A DNA stretch of 64,000 nucleotides from Caprimulgus europaeus. Lineage: Eukaryota > Chordata > Aves > Caprimulgiformes > Caprimulgidae. The notes under the pieces are model-generated. The model was not told the DNA's origin, did no database searches, and was given only the letters and a program-made list of their open reading frames with translations. Where the stretch lies: NCBI GenBank assembly GCA_907165065.1, contig OU015530.1, positions 45,262,965-45,326,964 on the forward strand, in the 5' to 3' direction. The number at the start of each line of letters is the position of its first letter. Position 1 is the first letter of the stretch. The position numbers were made by a program, and so were the translations under genes. Positions 51,391 to 64,000 of the stretch are shown here, one piece after another.

Positions 51391-53859
51391 GCAATAAGTT
51401 ATATGCAGTGATAAAATTTTGTAGGGGGAGGAACAAAGGATAACTTTTAAGGGGGAATGGGAGCATGTGGGAGAGTTCTTTTACAAGGCTGCTATACAAT
51501 ACTTGCTGTGCTGGGAGCCTAGTGGAGTCCCTCTGGTCAAATTGCACAACATTAGCAATTATACACTGTGTAAGTATGAGCCTTTGAGCTGTTCTTAGTG
51601 TTAAAAGAAATATTTAATCTTTCAGGTTTGTAACGCAGGGTGCTTTATCAGTGGTTAAGTAGGGCCTGTGTGTGCTGAAGAAGAGTTTAACAGTGGTTGC
51701 TGAGCCCCCCGAGAGCTTAGTGGTACACTGACACAGTTTTCTGTGGTTGACATGAGTAAGGACAAGCTTTGAGAGCAAAAAATCTTGAAAGTACAGATCT
51801 AGCCTATGGCATCCCTTCTGGACATTATCAAACATTTGTGAAACTAATCAGCTGAGGACAAGGCTGAATCGTGTCACAGACTGGTGAGGTACAATGGGTG
51901 GTACAACAGTGGTCGGACCGCATCTTTTTTTATTGTAGATGTTGACAGAAAAAGGTAAGCATGCAATGGTGAAGTTTCCTATAGCTTTTGTTCAGGTGAA
52001 TGTACCCATATCTAGCCACCAAGTGTAGTGTAAACAATTGTGCTGTAGTGTCACATTATGCAAGATGAAAATAAATGCAGAGCTTTGCAGAGCCGTGCAG
52101 ACAGTTGTGTTTCATGACTGACTTGATTTTGGAAGCACTTTGTTGACCTGTAAAATCATGTTTCTTCTGTGAAAAATGTTGTCAGAACTAAATAATGTCC
52201 TGAAGCAACAGAAGATCCCCAAGATAAGAACCTCCCTTTTCCAAGTCAGAAGCAGTCCTGGTATTTTTGCTTGCTGTTGTAATTTGGCTTAGTGTGTACT
52301 TTTATGTGCCAGTTTTGCCTATTAGCATTTTGGCCAGCCTCTACAGCCTGGAAGCTAATGGGCATGTCTCCACAGACGGGTGCAAGCAGGCCTCAATTTT
52401 TTCCATGGAGGGAAATACTATTTAATAGTACCTTTTAAAATCATGCAGTAACTTACACCAGGTTTGATGGAAGAGAGAGTGCCATCATTATTTAGGACAG
52501 AAGCTGCAAATTATCTTTTGATGGACAAATGCAAAAGAACACTGAGAAAGATTAAAGCTCTTCCTCTGCCAGACTGGAAGCTGCCTGGCTGAAGGCCAGC
52601 TCTGGTACAAAAGCTGTAGAGCTTCATTAGGGAAATGTTGCACCCAGATGAACAAATCCTGCTGAGCATCAGGGCTGAGTGCCGTACTAGTGTGGCTAAA
52701 GAGCTCCCAGGACAGAGCTGGCTGGCACCTTTCTTTTCAATTCTGAGTGTGGATTTTGGTCAGTATGCACCCGTCTGTTAGATGTTTCTACCCCAAAACA
52801 CCCCAAAATGACTATTTTAACAAAAGAAATAGTAACACTTTCTCATTCCCCACAAATTTAGGTTTAATTTCTGAGTGATGCTAAAATGAAGACTGAAAGA
52901 GATGAATCTTTTAATGTATTCTCTCTCATTGTGACTTAATTAGGAATTTGTTGTGATTCCTTTCATAGCAGGTACATAGAAGCGCTTCTGCAGAACTTGT
53001 ATGATTTTGGTGGTGAACTAAGCCATTCTGTTTCTGATAAGATGGTTTTATCTAAACTTCAAGTAAATTCTCTTGTTCAAACATCTTAAAACAAAGGTGA
53101 TTTGGAAGGTTGGAAAATTTCAGGATGAAGCTGGGAGAAAAATAAAGCAGTGATATATCCTTAGTACTGGCTGTGCAAGAGGGGAAAGTAGCTTTTTTTA
53201 AGAGCTAGAAACACCTGTCATTAATGGAAGTGCCTTGAATCTTGATCTTTTAGAGCTCGTTCTGTAACACATGTAAAAGCTTAGCAGGCTATAAAACTAT
53301 TTTTTTTCATTACACATCTTTTCCTATAAAGAAAGAAATTCCACAGAACAGTTATTATGTATTAGTTGTAACCTATAATGTCAGCATTTCTTAATGAACA
53401 TCTTTGGTTAAAATGAGAAAAATAACAACTACTTCTGGAGTAAAGAGCTACAAATCCTCTTCACTAAAAGAAATCACAAAATGATAGAAAATTGGTCCAG
53501 AATTAATTTCAACTGGTTCTTCAGTCTGATTTCTTGCCTAAAAGCAGAAATCTGTCTCTAAGCTATTCCTGGCATATGTTTGTTCTACCTCTTCTTTACA
53601 GCTTTCTGTGGTGGAAACTCTATCACTCAAGCTATCCCTGCTATTAGAAAAAGGTGATGGGTTTGGTTGGGGTTTTTTTGTGTTTTGTTTTTTGCTATCA
53701 CCTCCCCTTAAATTTTCATGTCCAATTTTAATTTTCGCTAGTTCAATATAAGCCTGCTTTTTCTTGCCCCATCCACAATGGTTATGGAGAACAATGTTCT
53801 CTTTTTTAGAACTCCCTTCAACATTACTTAAGGCCATTTTTATTACTTGTTTTTGGAGA

Positions 53860-54670
53860 AAACCTGTCCAGTCTTTCAGTTTTTCCTTCTAAATCGGGTT
53901 TTTCAAACCTCTGGTTAATCTTGCTACTTTCTCCTCCTGACTTACTGAAATAAATTCATCTTTCTTGAAATACGTAGGTCAAAACTGGATATAAAATTCC
54001 AGCTGAAGAGAGTGAGAGAGTGCTCTACACTGCTGTATACATGATAACTCTGTAATTCCTATATGATATTTTCATTTTTTAATGAGAGTCCTGTGCAAGT
54101 TAATGCCAGCTGCAAATTCAGTAAAAAATTCCTTGATTTGTTACAAAAGTTATTGCTCAGTATTTTACATTGGGTAGACGAGACCTCTGTGGCATGTCCC
54201 TTACTTCAGCCTTCCAATTTGAAAGCGATCCCTGGGTGACCCAAGCATAGTTTCCCAAGTGTTTTTATCTGCCACATTTTCCTTGTTTTCCCCTTTGGGA
54301 ATTTTATGTGAGATGAAGTCAGAAATCTTGCTGAAGTTGAGAAGTGTGACATCTGCTGAGTCTCACCTTGGGTACCAAAATATTACTACTACAAGTTAAA
54401 GTACACATAAAGTGAATCCCACTTCAGATCAGTGAGTTGCTTTTAATTTGTAAATATTTGTAATAGTAGAGACTGTCAAGGCTCCACGTGTCCTGTGCTC
54501 AGTCTTGTTTGCATGTGATTTATAAAAGGAGGTGTACCAGTCCTTTCTTTCCCCCATGTCAGCCTTAAAGATGGGACAGAACCTGAGAAGGATCCCATTA
54601 ATGTTAGAGAGTTTGGCTAATTTTTTCAAAGCTTTATAGCCTTTCTCAGCTCTTCTGATTTTTCTCACTT
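53860..54670 (-). mobile_element. ancient CR1-type LINE reverse-transcriptase region relic, antisense
   Basis: On the + strand, AAAACTGGATATAAAATTCC, TGCAAATTCAGTAAAAAATT, ACCTCTGTGGCATGTCCC, AAATCTTGCTGAAGTTGAGA and GCCTTAAAGATGGGAC occur in the order of successive CR1 ORF2 segments read in reverse. Many frameshifts are present. The right end may stop near 54540 or reach 54680. Confidence 0.55.
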
Positions 54671-57214
54671 AGGGCCTCTCTGACTTGACTAAATGGAACA
54701 TTTTTGTGGTCGGCTGTGATGGATTTGAAATGTGAAGGCATTAAACTCCTGTACAGTTTAGAATGTGAACTTAACCCGTTGAAATGGACACTGAAGGGGG
54801 TCTCACTGTAGGAGAGTGTTGAATACTGAGGTGATGCTCAGTAAACTTTTGTCCTTTGCAAGGATGGAGAAGGTTCCTGTGCAGCATTTTATGGAGATTC
54901 AGAAAAGCCTATTTGACTGAACTGTGGGACTTGAGATGTTTTCCAGATTAGTCAAACCAGAATATGAAACTATTTTTTCCAGTAATTTGGAAAAGGCAGG
55001 AAATCTGATACCTGGCACACCATATGGCTGCAGTTGGACATCAGAGGAGCTGGGAACGTTGATTTACCTATTGATAGGTTAGATACTCGCATGGCACAAA
55101 TGTGTATATATACCCAAGATAGTAGGTTTACCCTTGGCACCATTTTTCAAACTGGGAGAGGTACCCCTCATGCCACGTTGTTACGAACAGGAAGTGAGGC
55201 AGGAGACACTACATATTTTTCTGAAGCGTGAAAAGTTCTAAGTTTAACGAAGTGTGATGTGGGCTGAAAACCGTGGAGAGTTCTGTGGTGTGCTGGTTTC
55301 AGAAATAAGGAGCATGGCGCTAATTACTGACGTGTATGACATGGTGGAGTGCTGTTTACACAAGCAAGTTTAAATCTGATAGTGGTGTTGCTACAGAGTT
55401 GTTTTCTGTTTTTTACTCATGCTTGCCTTGAATGAGTCCACTCCATTTGTCTTAAATTTTATCTAAACCTTTAAAACATGTTCACAATTAATTTTGGAAT
55501 TAAAACTTTCCATGTGCTTTTCTTTTTTTTTTTTTTTTAATGATGTTGAAATGTCTGTACCTCTCTGTTTTTTTCAACCACTAAATAGTCTTGTTTTCAG
55601 CTGGTTTTGGGTTGCTTTGCCTTTATCATTCCTTTGGAAAGTATTCAACAGACTAATCCAGAAATTCAAACTACACTGTAGTAGAATAAAAGCTATAAAT
55701 CACCAGTAATTCTCTCTGTATACATTCTGGAGAATTTTTGAGAGGGGATGATTTTAATTTTCTTAGTAAACTTTTTCACTTCCAAGAAAAGCAGTTCAGC
55801 CTGTGATTTTATTGGTCAAGTGAGGAACCTTGATAGAATTTGTTGGTGAGCTTTCAAATAATTTGAACATAATATTTCTACAATTATAACAGCTTCAGAT
55901 TTTTTTTTTCAATTAACAGAAGATTTTGGTTGCTATTTCACTCATAGCTGGGAAAAATAGAAAGATGACTCAGATGCATGTAGGTTTTACCAGGAGTCTG
56001 TCTGTTCTGTGTCTAGTGAATGCTGCTAAGAAGTCTGCTGCCTATGGAAAATGAAACGTTAGTGAGATGATGGAGTGCTGGCACTTGTAATAATATCTGT
56101 TTTGGAAATTAGGCAGGGGAAGATGTACTGAGGTAGGAGACACAGGACTGTAGCCTCAATACTCAGTTGCTCTGAGCTGGTAAATGCCTGTAGATTCCAC
56201 TGACGATATTGACATTGATCTCTCCGCTGAAACACTGGAAACAATGTACACTGTATGGCAAATTAAAATTTCCATGTTCATGTGCCAGCTGAATTTTAGA
56301 CCTATTCTGTTCTAAGTTAAACATGTAATTTGACTGGTCCTAACTTTCATGACACAGGTTCTTGGTCAAGTTATTCATTAGTGTAGGTAGAATAAGCAAG
56401 GATAATATCAAAGAGTGTTAATGACTCTGCTAGATATTAGCTGATGTGATGAAACTATTCTCTTTAGGCCAGTCGAATGCCAGCTGTTCTAAACAGCTGA
56501 AAGAGAAGCCCTCTCAACAAAAAATCTTGAGAAATAAGTAGTGTTGTCAAATGTCATTTTGTTGTCTGAGCTTTCCAGTGTTTTCCTATGGTAGTGCAGA
56601 AATAGCATTGTAATTGCATATCCAGTTTCTCTTGTATCCTTTGATCAGTTTTCTTCCTAATAACTGTCTAGTCTTGATGAATTAATTTGTCTGAATTTTC
56701 CCTATTTTTAGAGGTTTTAGTGGTGTTACTGTAAAGAAGTCTTTCCCCTACTTCACTCTGTTAGGATTTGTTTGGGTTTTGGTTTTTTGATTCTCTTTTA
56801 TCCAGGCATTGTTTTATATCTGCTTCTAAATCAATCTTCATTGTTTACACAATTTCTTTTTCACTCTTCCACTTACTGTTTTGGAATGAGGACAGAAACA
56901 TAGCTCTTGTTCATCTTTGCTTTCTAAAAGTGTTTATGTATTTGCGTAAATCTGCACAAAAAATTTTTGCATGGTTTTGGGGAAGGAGAGGTGGAGGGGA
57001 GACTGGGACTTGAAAGCATTAGTCAAGGCTCAGGCAGGGATTGTTGTGACTTTGGTACAGGTAATTACTTCTAAACTGCTTCAAAACATGATCACATTAC
57101 TGTGTGTGTCATTGTGAGAGAGAGAATTTTTTTTTTTTCTTAATTCTTACATCTCTTAAGAAAAATGCTTTGGTATTACATAATTGCCATTGTTCTTTTG
57201 TGTGTTTTTCATAG

Positions 57215-57325
<111 letters not shown>

Positions 57326-58629
57326 TAATTTTTTTTTTTCTAAAATCTACATTATATTTATGTATTTATGTATACATGTTTCTAAACCATTACTAAGCAC
57401 GCTTCAAAGGTTTTAGTTTTTGAAGTAGTAAATTTATTTAATTCAAACATGTTCCAGAGGCAGTGAATAGGATGAGCAAAGGGTTTTAGTCTTATTTTAG
57501 GTCCATGCAGAATCAATCTCCCAAAACTACATATCTCAACAGAAAGCAGCAAATTAAGGATCTCAGATTCCAGCAGCTGAAATCCTTGTGTCTCAGTGTT
57601 CAATTGGGCACTTGCTTTGGATGGGTCCTCAAAACTTACTTGGGTACTTTTTTATTCAGAATTTTGGAATTATCTGAAATTGAAGAGCTCTTTTCTGTTC
57701 ATGAGAAAATGCTCATTTGCTAAGCTTTCCTACCAGTTTTCTGTTTGAAATGGAAATTAATTGCCTCCAGATGAATTTCCTTATTGAGTACAAGGGCACT
57801 GTCAGGTTTTTTTACACAGCACTGGGGAGCTTTGCTTTGTATGTGGTGTGTACATGGGCTTACCCTTGGGTGATGTCTCAGATGATCATTTCAGGTCTCA
57901 CTGGTGCCTTTTTACATTTGGAGAGAAATGAAATTGATATTTATAGAGTGTTGTTCTTTACATTTTGTACAGTAAGGGGAAAAATGAGAGAACAAATGCT
58001 CAGGCATTTTGTGCTGTTAGTTCATCATGATTGCTGGTACACTCTCTTGAGTTGTTTGCAGGTTGGTTACCTTGGTGTACTCAAATGCAGAAATTTACTA
58101 AGACAAAATTTGTGCTACAGAGATACTTACATGAGAGACAAATATATTCAGATTAACTCGTCCAAAAGAGATTGTGATGCTGGTGATAACTAAAGCATGT
58201 TCTTAATTTTTATGTTTAAGGGAAAAAGAAGGGAGTGGAGAAGGGATTTGCATTCAGATGGACACATAATTCGATTCCTCATCAGCTATTTCTGCCTGAA
58301 ATACAGTTCTGCTTTTCCTCAAGTTTCTTTAATTAGTAACTTAAAAATAATTCAGATGAACACTGGAAAAAGGTTTTTCTTTTTTGAGGTGGTTTTTTTT
58401 TTTTTTTCTTCCTGGAACCTCATACTCTTCTAGTCTAAAATCCTTTGCATGCAGATTTTTGTAAGTGCAGCCTTTTGAGTCTGTTTGGGTCCCTTTTTGC
58501 ATCAGAACTGAGACTGCTTGTGGAAAGAAAGAGTTCAGTTGTCTGCAGCAGCCAAGAAGCGTTTTCAGCGGGCCATGGTGGCCAGCAGCAGCCTTGACAA
58601 AGAGGAGACAAAAAGACAAGCTGTGAGGG

Positions 58630-58810
58630 GAACAAAGTGGTGAAGTTTGAGAGAGGGCCAGGGTGTGGGCAGAGCTGTGGGAAGAGCCGGCGCTGGGTGC
58701 AGGTGGGGAGCTGGGCAGGGCGGGCGCCAGGCTGCTGGCGTGGGAAGCGCTGGAAGCTGCAAGGGGTCAGAGAGTTTGACAGGGGGTTACGTGGGGTGAG
58801 AAACTGGACT
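58630..58810. promoter_or_regulatory. GC-rich CpG islet with GC box and G-quadruplex motif
   Basis: This is the most GC-rich stretch of the window, in the intron after the 101-nt CCNY exon. Six CpGs lie in about 64 bp (58688-58751). GGGCGGG at 58718-58724 is an Sp/KLF GC box. Four G-runs at 58705-58708, 58713-58715, 58718-58720 and 58722-58724, separated by loops of 4, 2 and 1 nt, form a canonical G-quadruplex motif on the sense strand. It may be an intronic promoter, sense or antisense, an enhancer, or a GC-rich repeat I do not recognise. No first exon or TATA box could be assigned. Confidence 0.35.
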
Positions 58811-60465
58811 CTAGCACGTGAGGCCTCTGGGTGAAGAGTCTTTTTCCTCCTCTTCCCTCCTGTCTGCACATTTAACAGATCTAAGGGTGGGGAGGTTGCA
58901 GAATTATTGCTTTTGTAGTACAACTTCATTTCTTGCCCCCGTCTGGACAGTCTGCAGATAAATGACTAGTGCCCGTAGGTAAATCTATGAGGGATGTATT
59001 TTGGCCAGCTTGTTTATTTCTTCTGGGTCATGTTATACACTGGTGAGTTTAAAATATTAGCGAATCTGCTGGAGATCTGCAGCATCATTGGAGTGGCCAC
59101 GGTAGGGTGATGGGAAACTCCATCATCTTCTTTTCAGCACACTGAGTACCAGCTGAACCAGTGTACAAAAATCAGAATGAAACTTAGACCTGAATTAATC
59201 TATTACAGCTCTGAAAGACTTTCAGATTCTGTTACGAATTTCTAATTAGTAAATATTTTTTAAAGTTAGACGTTTTGCTACAAAAGCAAGCATCTGGGCA
59301 CCAAGCAGAGCTCTGCACATAGGTTCTTGTGTCTCCTTTCATAAAGTGAACTGGAGCTGCAAGTGTGTTCCTAGGGGGGTAATTTAAATTTTAGGGCTAA
59401 TTCATTTTGTGAATAGCTTTCAATAAAATTAATTTCATGAATAAATGTGGTTTTTGTGTTCAGTGAGGACTGTGTCCTTTAAAGGTCCATGGTATCTCTT
59501 AATTCCTTAAATATGTATCTATAGAAAAAATAAAATTTAAAAAGCATTTATGATCTAAAAACTTATAATGCAGCCAAGTAAAAGTGATAATGCTCATACA
59601 AAGTTAGTAAAATATATTTTCCACTACATGGCAATTTAAAAAAAAAAAAAAAGAGAGAACCAAAAAAAACAAAACCAAACCTGAAATAATTTAAAATTCT
59701 GTTAACAAGGTAGCTCAAATAACATACTTTTTTCCTAACTTACAGTATGTCTGTTTGGAATAAAATTATAGAGCAACCAATTGTTTGTTCTAAAAGACCT
59801 TTTATGGCAAAGAGGGGGAATTTCGTGTCAGTATTAAGATGTAAGCATTTTACAGTGAATTCCTGACAAGACAAATTGTCAACAAACAGAATTGGTGAAC
59901 TCCTTCCCCTTTGGCTTTGGCTGGGTTTTATGCTGCTGGAACAAGTAGTGAGGGTGCTGGTTCTACTTCATCCTTCAATAAAGCTTTATCATGAGTAAAG
60001 CATGTGTCCTTCAATAGAGCTGGAGTCCTGAGTTGGAAACTGGAGAATAATCTGGAGGCTAATCATGAGAAGCCATGTCTTAATTGTCTTCAGTCTCAAA
60101 TGTGAATGAGATCAGTTAGTTGCATACGTAATTAAAATCTTAGCTTTCTGGGAATATAAGGACATGTTTTGTCTTTGCACAGAATCTAAACAGTGTGGTT
60201 GAGAACATGGGAAATGCATAAGGCAGTAAGTTATTCAGGGAGTTGTCTTTCCTGAGTTAAAATAAGTAACTTGATGCCATAAAACTCCAGGAGCCTGGTA
60301 TTTAAGTCTGGTATGTGAGTGACTACATAAAAAGACAGACAAAAGTTAATAGATTTAAATATAAAATCATAAGCTAACGGTGATTAAAACATTTTATGTT
60401 AGCCTGGCAGCATTAGCAAATAATATAAGAGAATGTCCAGTGCTGTGGTACTTTATCTTCAACCT

Positions 60466-60525
60466 TAGAAGTCAGTAGGAGTTTTATTATTGACTTTAGT
60501 GGAGTAGGGCATTAAATTTAAGAAG
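60466..60525. repeat. relic of an old amniote repeat with self-complementary GAAGTCAGTAGG motif
   Basis: AGAAGTCAGTAGGAGTTTTA followed by TTGACTTTAGTGGAGTAGG resembles the recalled amniote repeat stretch with GAAGTCAATGGGA and its near-inverse TTGACTTCAATGGG. A similar fragment sits at about 61797-61850 (GATCCTTACTGAAAGACTTT, GTCAGTGGGCCTTGGACTG). Confidence 0.35.
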
Positions 60526-60793
60526 CTATGTGCAGCTTGGTATGTGGAATATGAGTATTTTTGTAAGGTACTTCACTACTAGTGAAAAGGAGGCACTTGG
60601 AGTGTACTGAACAAATATTATAAAATTGTCTGTTTGCAGCAGTTTTCCTGGTATCTGACAGTGAACAGAATAAAATAGGCTGCTGAGCATACTTTTTGTC
60701 AAGCAATGTGCTAGGTTTTAAATTTGCATGTTAATGTGACAAATAATATAATTTGACAGTCCTGAGATATTAACTCTGTATTTTTCTTTACAG

Positions 60794-60829
60794 TGTAGCT
60801 CTTGCAATATATTACCACATCAAAAACAG
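60794..60829 (+). CDS. CCNY: CCNY internal coding exon, about human residues 122-134
   Basis: Seen: a 36-nt exon with a TTTCTTTACAG acceptor and a GTATGT donor. Joined to the TG left by the previous exon it reads CVALAIYYHIKN and the first two bases of an Arg codon (phase 2-2). This helical stretch leads into the cyclin box, which in human starts at about residue 143 and is not in this window. CCNYL1 has CVTL at the start, so the Ala supports CCNY. The exon is symmetric, so skipping it would delete 12 residues in frame. The next expected exon (beginning with the Asp-x-Asp-Gly-Arg-Met region) was not seen in the remaining 3.2 kb and probably lies beyond the window. Confidence 0.95.
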
Positions 60830-63800
60830 GTATGTGAATAATGAAATATTTTACTGAAGATATCTTTAATCAGACCAAATGAACTGTCTAGACCCTGAAA
60901 GTCCATACTGTTTCTTTCAAAATGTTTTTGGGTAGGAGTTTTCTTATTTCCCATTTTAGAAATAAGAAACATATTCTTTTGTATTTTTATATATATTATT
61001 TTGTTTAGAAAAATAAAAGTTAGAGGATTATGTACCATAAAAGTCTGGAAGTTCAGCATTGAAAAACTTTGATGATTCAGTGGTTTTATGTGCACTGGAC
61101 ACTTCCCCATGGTTACATGTGTTGCAATTACATATAGAGTAATTTGAGTAGGGTCTTTCAAACTCATTTTTTAGCTCCACCTTTGTAAAGTTAACTGTGT
61201 CAATTCATGATCAGTTAATGTAGGTGGATTTTGAAATAAAAACCATTAATTATACAGTAAGAGTGACGTTGTGCATAGATGTAATTCAAGATGCCTCAGA
61301 GAGAGAGCAGGTCCTGGCTTATCCCTTCTGGTATAGTATGTTTCAGATCTCTGCTCAAATGGATTAAAATTGAATAGAAAGTAGGTTCTCTAAAGAGTAA
61401 CTTGGTGCATAAATTAGTTTTCTTCATGTTGAATTGTGCTTTTGTATCTTAAATCCCCTGTCCTCATGATATGTTACAGTATCAAAAAATAATATTTTCT
61501 GTCATTTCTAAGGAGAGATTGCATAAATACTTTAAGTGACTTTTGTGTCTGTGGCTTTTCAGCGTGTCTTTTCAGGGAACTTGGCTTAGATCTCAATCTA
61601 ACAAGCCACTCGCACTTTTTTTTCTGGACTGTAAGAAATCTGACTAGAACAGAAGGAATTACTCATAAGTTTAAAGTGAAGCTGGTATGTCATTTGGGAC
61701 CATGGTTCAAGTCACTGGAACCCATCACATTTCCTGAAACAAGGCTGACATCTAAAGAGAAAACGTTAGAAGTGCACAAGGGCAGAAAGACTTAAGGCTT
61801 GATCCTTACTGAAAGACTTTCCAAGATGTCAGTGGGCCTTGGACTGAAACATGGCAGCATGTAAAGAAAAAGTTAGAGTGAAGTCTTTTCTCAAACTTTT
61901 AGTCTCATTTCTCAGGAAATTAGGCATTAGTGATCATGCTTGGATTAATTGCTTATCCATCTGTGATTCCCTTTTTCCCCTTTCATTCATCATCCCTGGG
62001 TTAGTTTGGCTAACTAGTCGATTTTTACTACACTTGACTAAGTAATAGAGTTCTCAAAGATAATAAAACTCTAAAGTTTTGTAGAAGTAAGTTATTCTTA
62101 AGCACTCTGTTAAGTATCATGCCAGCTGAGTAAAAGGCCCAGTAGAATGGGGCACATTAGGGACTACAAAGGGGGAGAATCTTCAGGAAGAGCTCACCGT
62201 AGAGCAGGAGGAATCCAGAGCCAAACTACACCAGACTCGCTGGACACCGATTGCCGTGGAACTGATTTCTGTCTGCAGTAAAATATGCCCATTTGTGGTC
62301 TTTACAGTACCTGATGTGAATTTGATCTACAACTAGTAGACAGAGAGCCTAAACCTTTATAAAATAGAGGGTTCCATGTCAGTGTCTTGAAAACAAATAC
62401 ATTCTGACTGTTATCTTCTTGGGAAACTTGATATCTGTCCTTTTGCTTTTGGGTTGGAGAGGTGATTTATTCAGGAAGAACTGGTTGCTGCTCCTCCCTC
62501 CTGAAGCTGCCTGGGACAGGGAGATATTTTGCAAAAGTGCCCTCTGCTGCACTCAGGACAGATGGTCTCTGCAGTGATGCTGTAGCAGGCTTGCATACGT
62601 CAATTAATGACTTTGAAATGAAGGATGTGAAGTGATTGTTCTGTCTTTGGTTGTCTCTGATTTAGAAACAAAGGGACAACATGATAACATTCAGTTGTAC
62701 TTGCTGCTGAAACAGCAATAGCAAAATGTATGTTGCTTCCTGCCATTATAGGTGAAAGGAAGTTGTTGACGTATGTGTTAGATTTTGGTTCATTATGGGG
62801 GGTGGAGAGTAAGAAATCATTGTAACTCATACAGACTCAAGGTTGATTTTGACAGAAAATGAGTCAAGCTGCTGCTTTGTCAGAGAAGAATTTTCATACA
62901 ATATGTATTTGTTTTTTTCTCCTGCACAGTGAGCTTAAAACTAAATTGCTTCCTCATATTCCAAACTCTCACCCATCTCAGTTTTTTGAGAAATTATACA
63001 TGAAATAGAATATTCATTTATATGTTTCCCACATTTACTTTGATTGTAACATGCCAGTTATCATTCCTTCTTTTCCCAGTGTCTCCTATCATTGGTATAT
63101 TGATTTGCTTTCTGCAGCTTTTGTTGTGCTTAGCTATTCAACAAGTGGTCAAAGACTCCACCTGTCTTGTTTTCAGAAGAATGCATAAGTATTGGTGAAT
63201 TTTCTACATCAATAAATAAAATAAAACAAACCTCAACAAGCTAAACATGAAAAATGCTTTGATCAATTAGTAGATAGTTCATTTTTAAAAGTTAACAATG
63301 TGAATGTTTTAATAAAGACAAACCTATCAACTCTTTTTAATATAATAGAATTTCTGAGGGCAATTAAATGTGCCTTCATAACAGCAGCAGCTACAGCATG
63401 AAGAAATAAAATAGGAATTTTTCTCATTGTGAAGGGCAACAGTTTACTGTAGCACATCAGTGATTCTGAGGAGACTGCTTCTGCATTAAGATACTAGCCT
63501 CTTTATGTAGGAGTAAAAGAGTCTGGCCTAAAATCCTTGCCAGTTAGGAATTTTCTAGTAAATATCTCAATCTGCTTTTTTGTTTTAATTTAGGTACTCC
63601 TTTTTTAAAAAAAAAAAAAGTGTTTATTTCCAGTGTTAGCAGACTTTGTATTCGGAAAAATGTCACCTTCAGATGTTGAGGTTTAAATGTTAGCTGCTAG
63701 TAAGTACATTTTGTAGACATGAATCCACTGTAAAACTCATGTTTGCATGCTCTGAGAGACACGTGCTGCTGAGTAAAGATAGAAAACGTATTCAGTGGTT

Positions 63801-64000
63801 TCTGTAAGAACTCGGTGGCCAGAGTACCAGGGATGCTATAAATAAAGATGGGATTGTAATAAGTAGGTCACATGGATGCATCTGTCCAGAAAGTGTCCAG
63901 TTCTAACTGGTACTGTTATACCATTTGCTTTTGTGATTGTTAGTGTTCCTGACAAGATCACACACAGCAAAAATCTTACATTGCATACTGGATGTTAGGC
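60830..64000 (+). other. CCNY: CCNY intron, incomplete at the window edge
   Basis: It begins with the GTATGT donor. I found no sequence encoding the next CCNY segment, so this intron continues past 64000. It contains the CTCF-like site, a 13-nt A-run near 63608 and old repeat relics; otherwise nothing is recognised. Confidence 0.85.
62537..62550 (-). promoter_or_regulatory. CTCF-like site
   Basis: On the minus strand the sequence reads GCAGCAGAGGGCAC, matching the recalled CTCF core CCASCAGRGGGCRS at all but the first position. Binding has to be shown experimentally; single motif matches of this quality also occur by chance. Confidence 0.35.

Larger units (their letters stand above)
46482..57214 (+). 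other. CCNY: CCNY intron, 10.7 kb
   Basis: Donor GTAAGT, acceptor TTTTTCATAG. It contains two ancient antisense CR1 relics (about 51150 and 53860) and the TTTTA microsatellite. A 138-codon + strand frame at 50355-50771 has no recognised domain, and I treat it as chance. Confidence 0.9.

Noticed and set aside
57717..58193. 158-codon + strand open frame in the 3.5-kb intron
   Set aside because: No recognised domain, no splice or initiation context, and a composition rich in Leu, Phe, Tyr and Cys as expected from T-rich intron. Chance is the simplest explanation.
58435..58929. 164-codon minus-strand open frame
   Set aside because: Its length comes from crossing the GC-rich islet, where stop codons are rare. 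Other frames in the same place are also open, and the peptide is low-complexity Pro/Arg/Leu.

Overview
This window is vertebrate nuclear DNA, AT-rich and CpG-poor, and almost entirely intronic. CR1 LINE copies in several age classes, including a relatively well-preserved one with a recognisable reverse-transcriptase C-terminal reading frame, point to a bird. Two fragments of an LTR beginning TGTGGTGGG(C/T)TGACCC suggest a non-galliform bird. The species call rests on recalled repeat families, not on a search.

The only gene I can support is cyclin Y (CCNY) on the + strand. Four consecutive internal coding exons are clear: 40896-40970, 46447-46481, 57215-57315 and 60794-60829. All have AG/GT borders and compatible phases (1-1, 1-0, 0-2, 2-2), and together they read through without a stop. 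They encode roughly human residues 52-134, the regulatory N-terminal part before the cyclin box. The myristoylated first residues and the cyclin box lie outside the window.

Layout: 1-40895 is (part of) one very long upstream intron. It holds a candidate 42-nt cassette exon, two CpG-dense patches, a pair of perfect CRE sites, LTR fragments, CR1 copies and microsatellites. From 40896 to 64000 the four exons alternate with introns of about 5.5, 10.7 and 3.5 kb, followed by an incomplete intron. These introns carry ancient CR1 and MIR-like relics, a GC-rich islet with a canonical G-quadruplex motif (58630-58810), and a CTCF-like site (62537-62550).

I found no second protein gene, RNA gene, CRISPR array or undescribed gene system. 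Most open frames of 60-160 codons look like chance frames in intron or frames inside repeats. The points most worth following concern splicing of CCNY: a (CTTT)n microsatellite used as a polypyrimidine tract, an unannotated frame-preserving exon candidate, and a G-rich donor followed by poly-T. The short CpG/CRE islands could be intronic regulatory elements.
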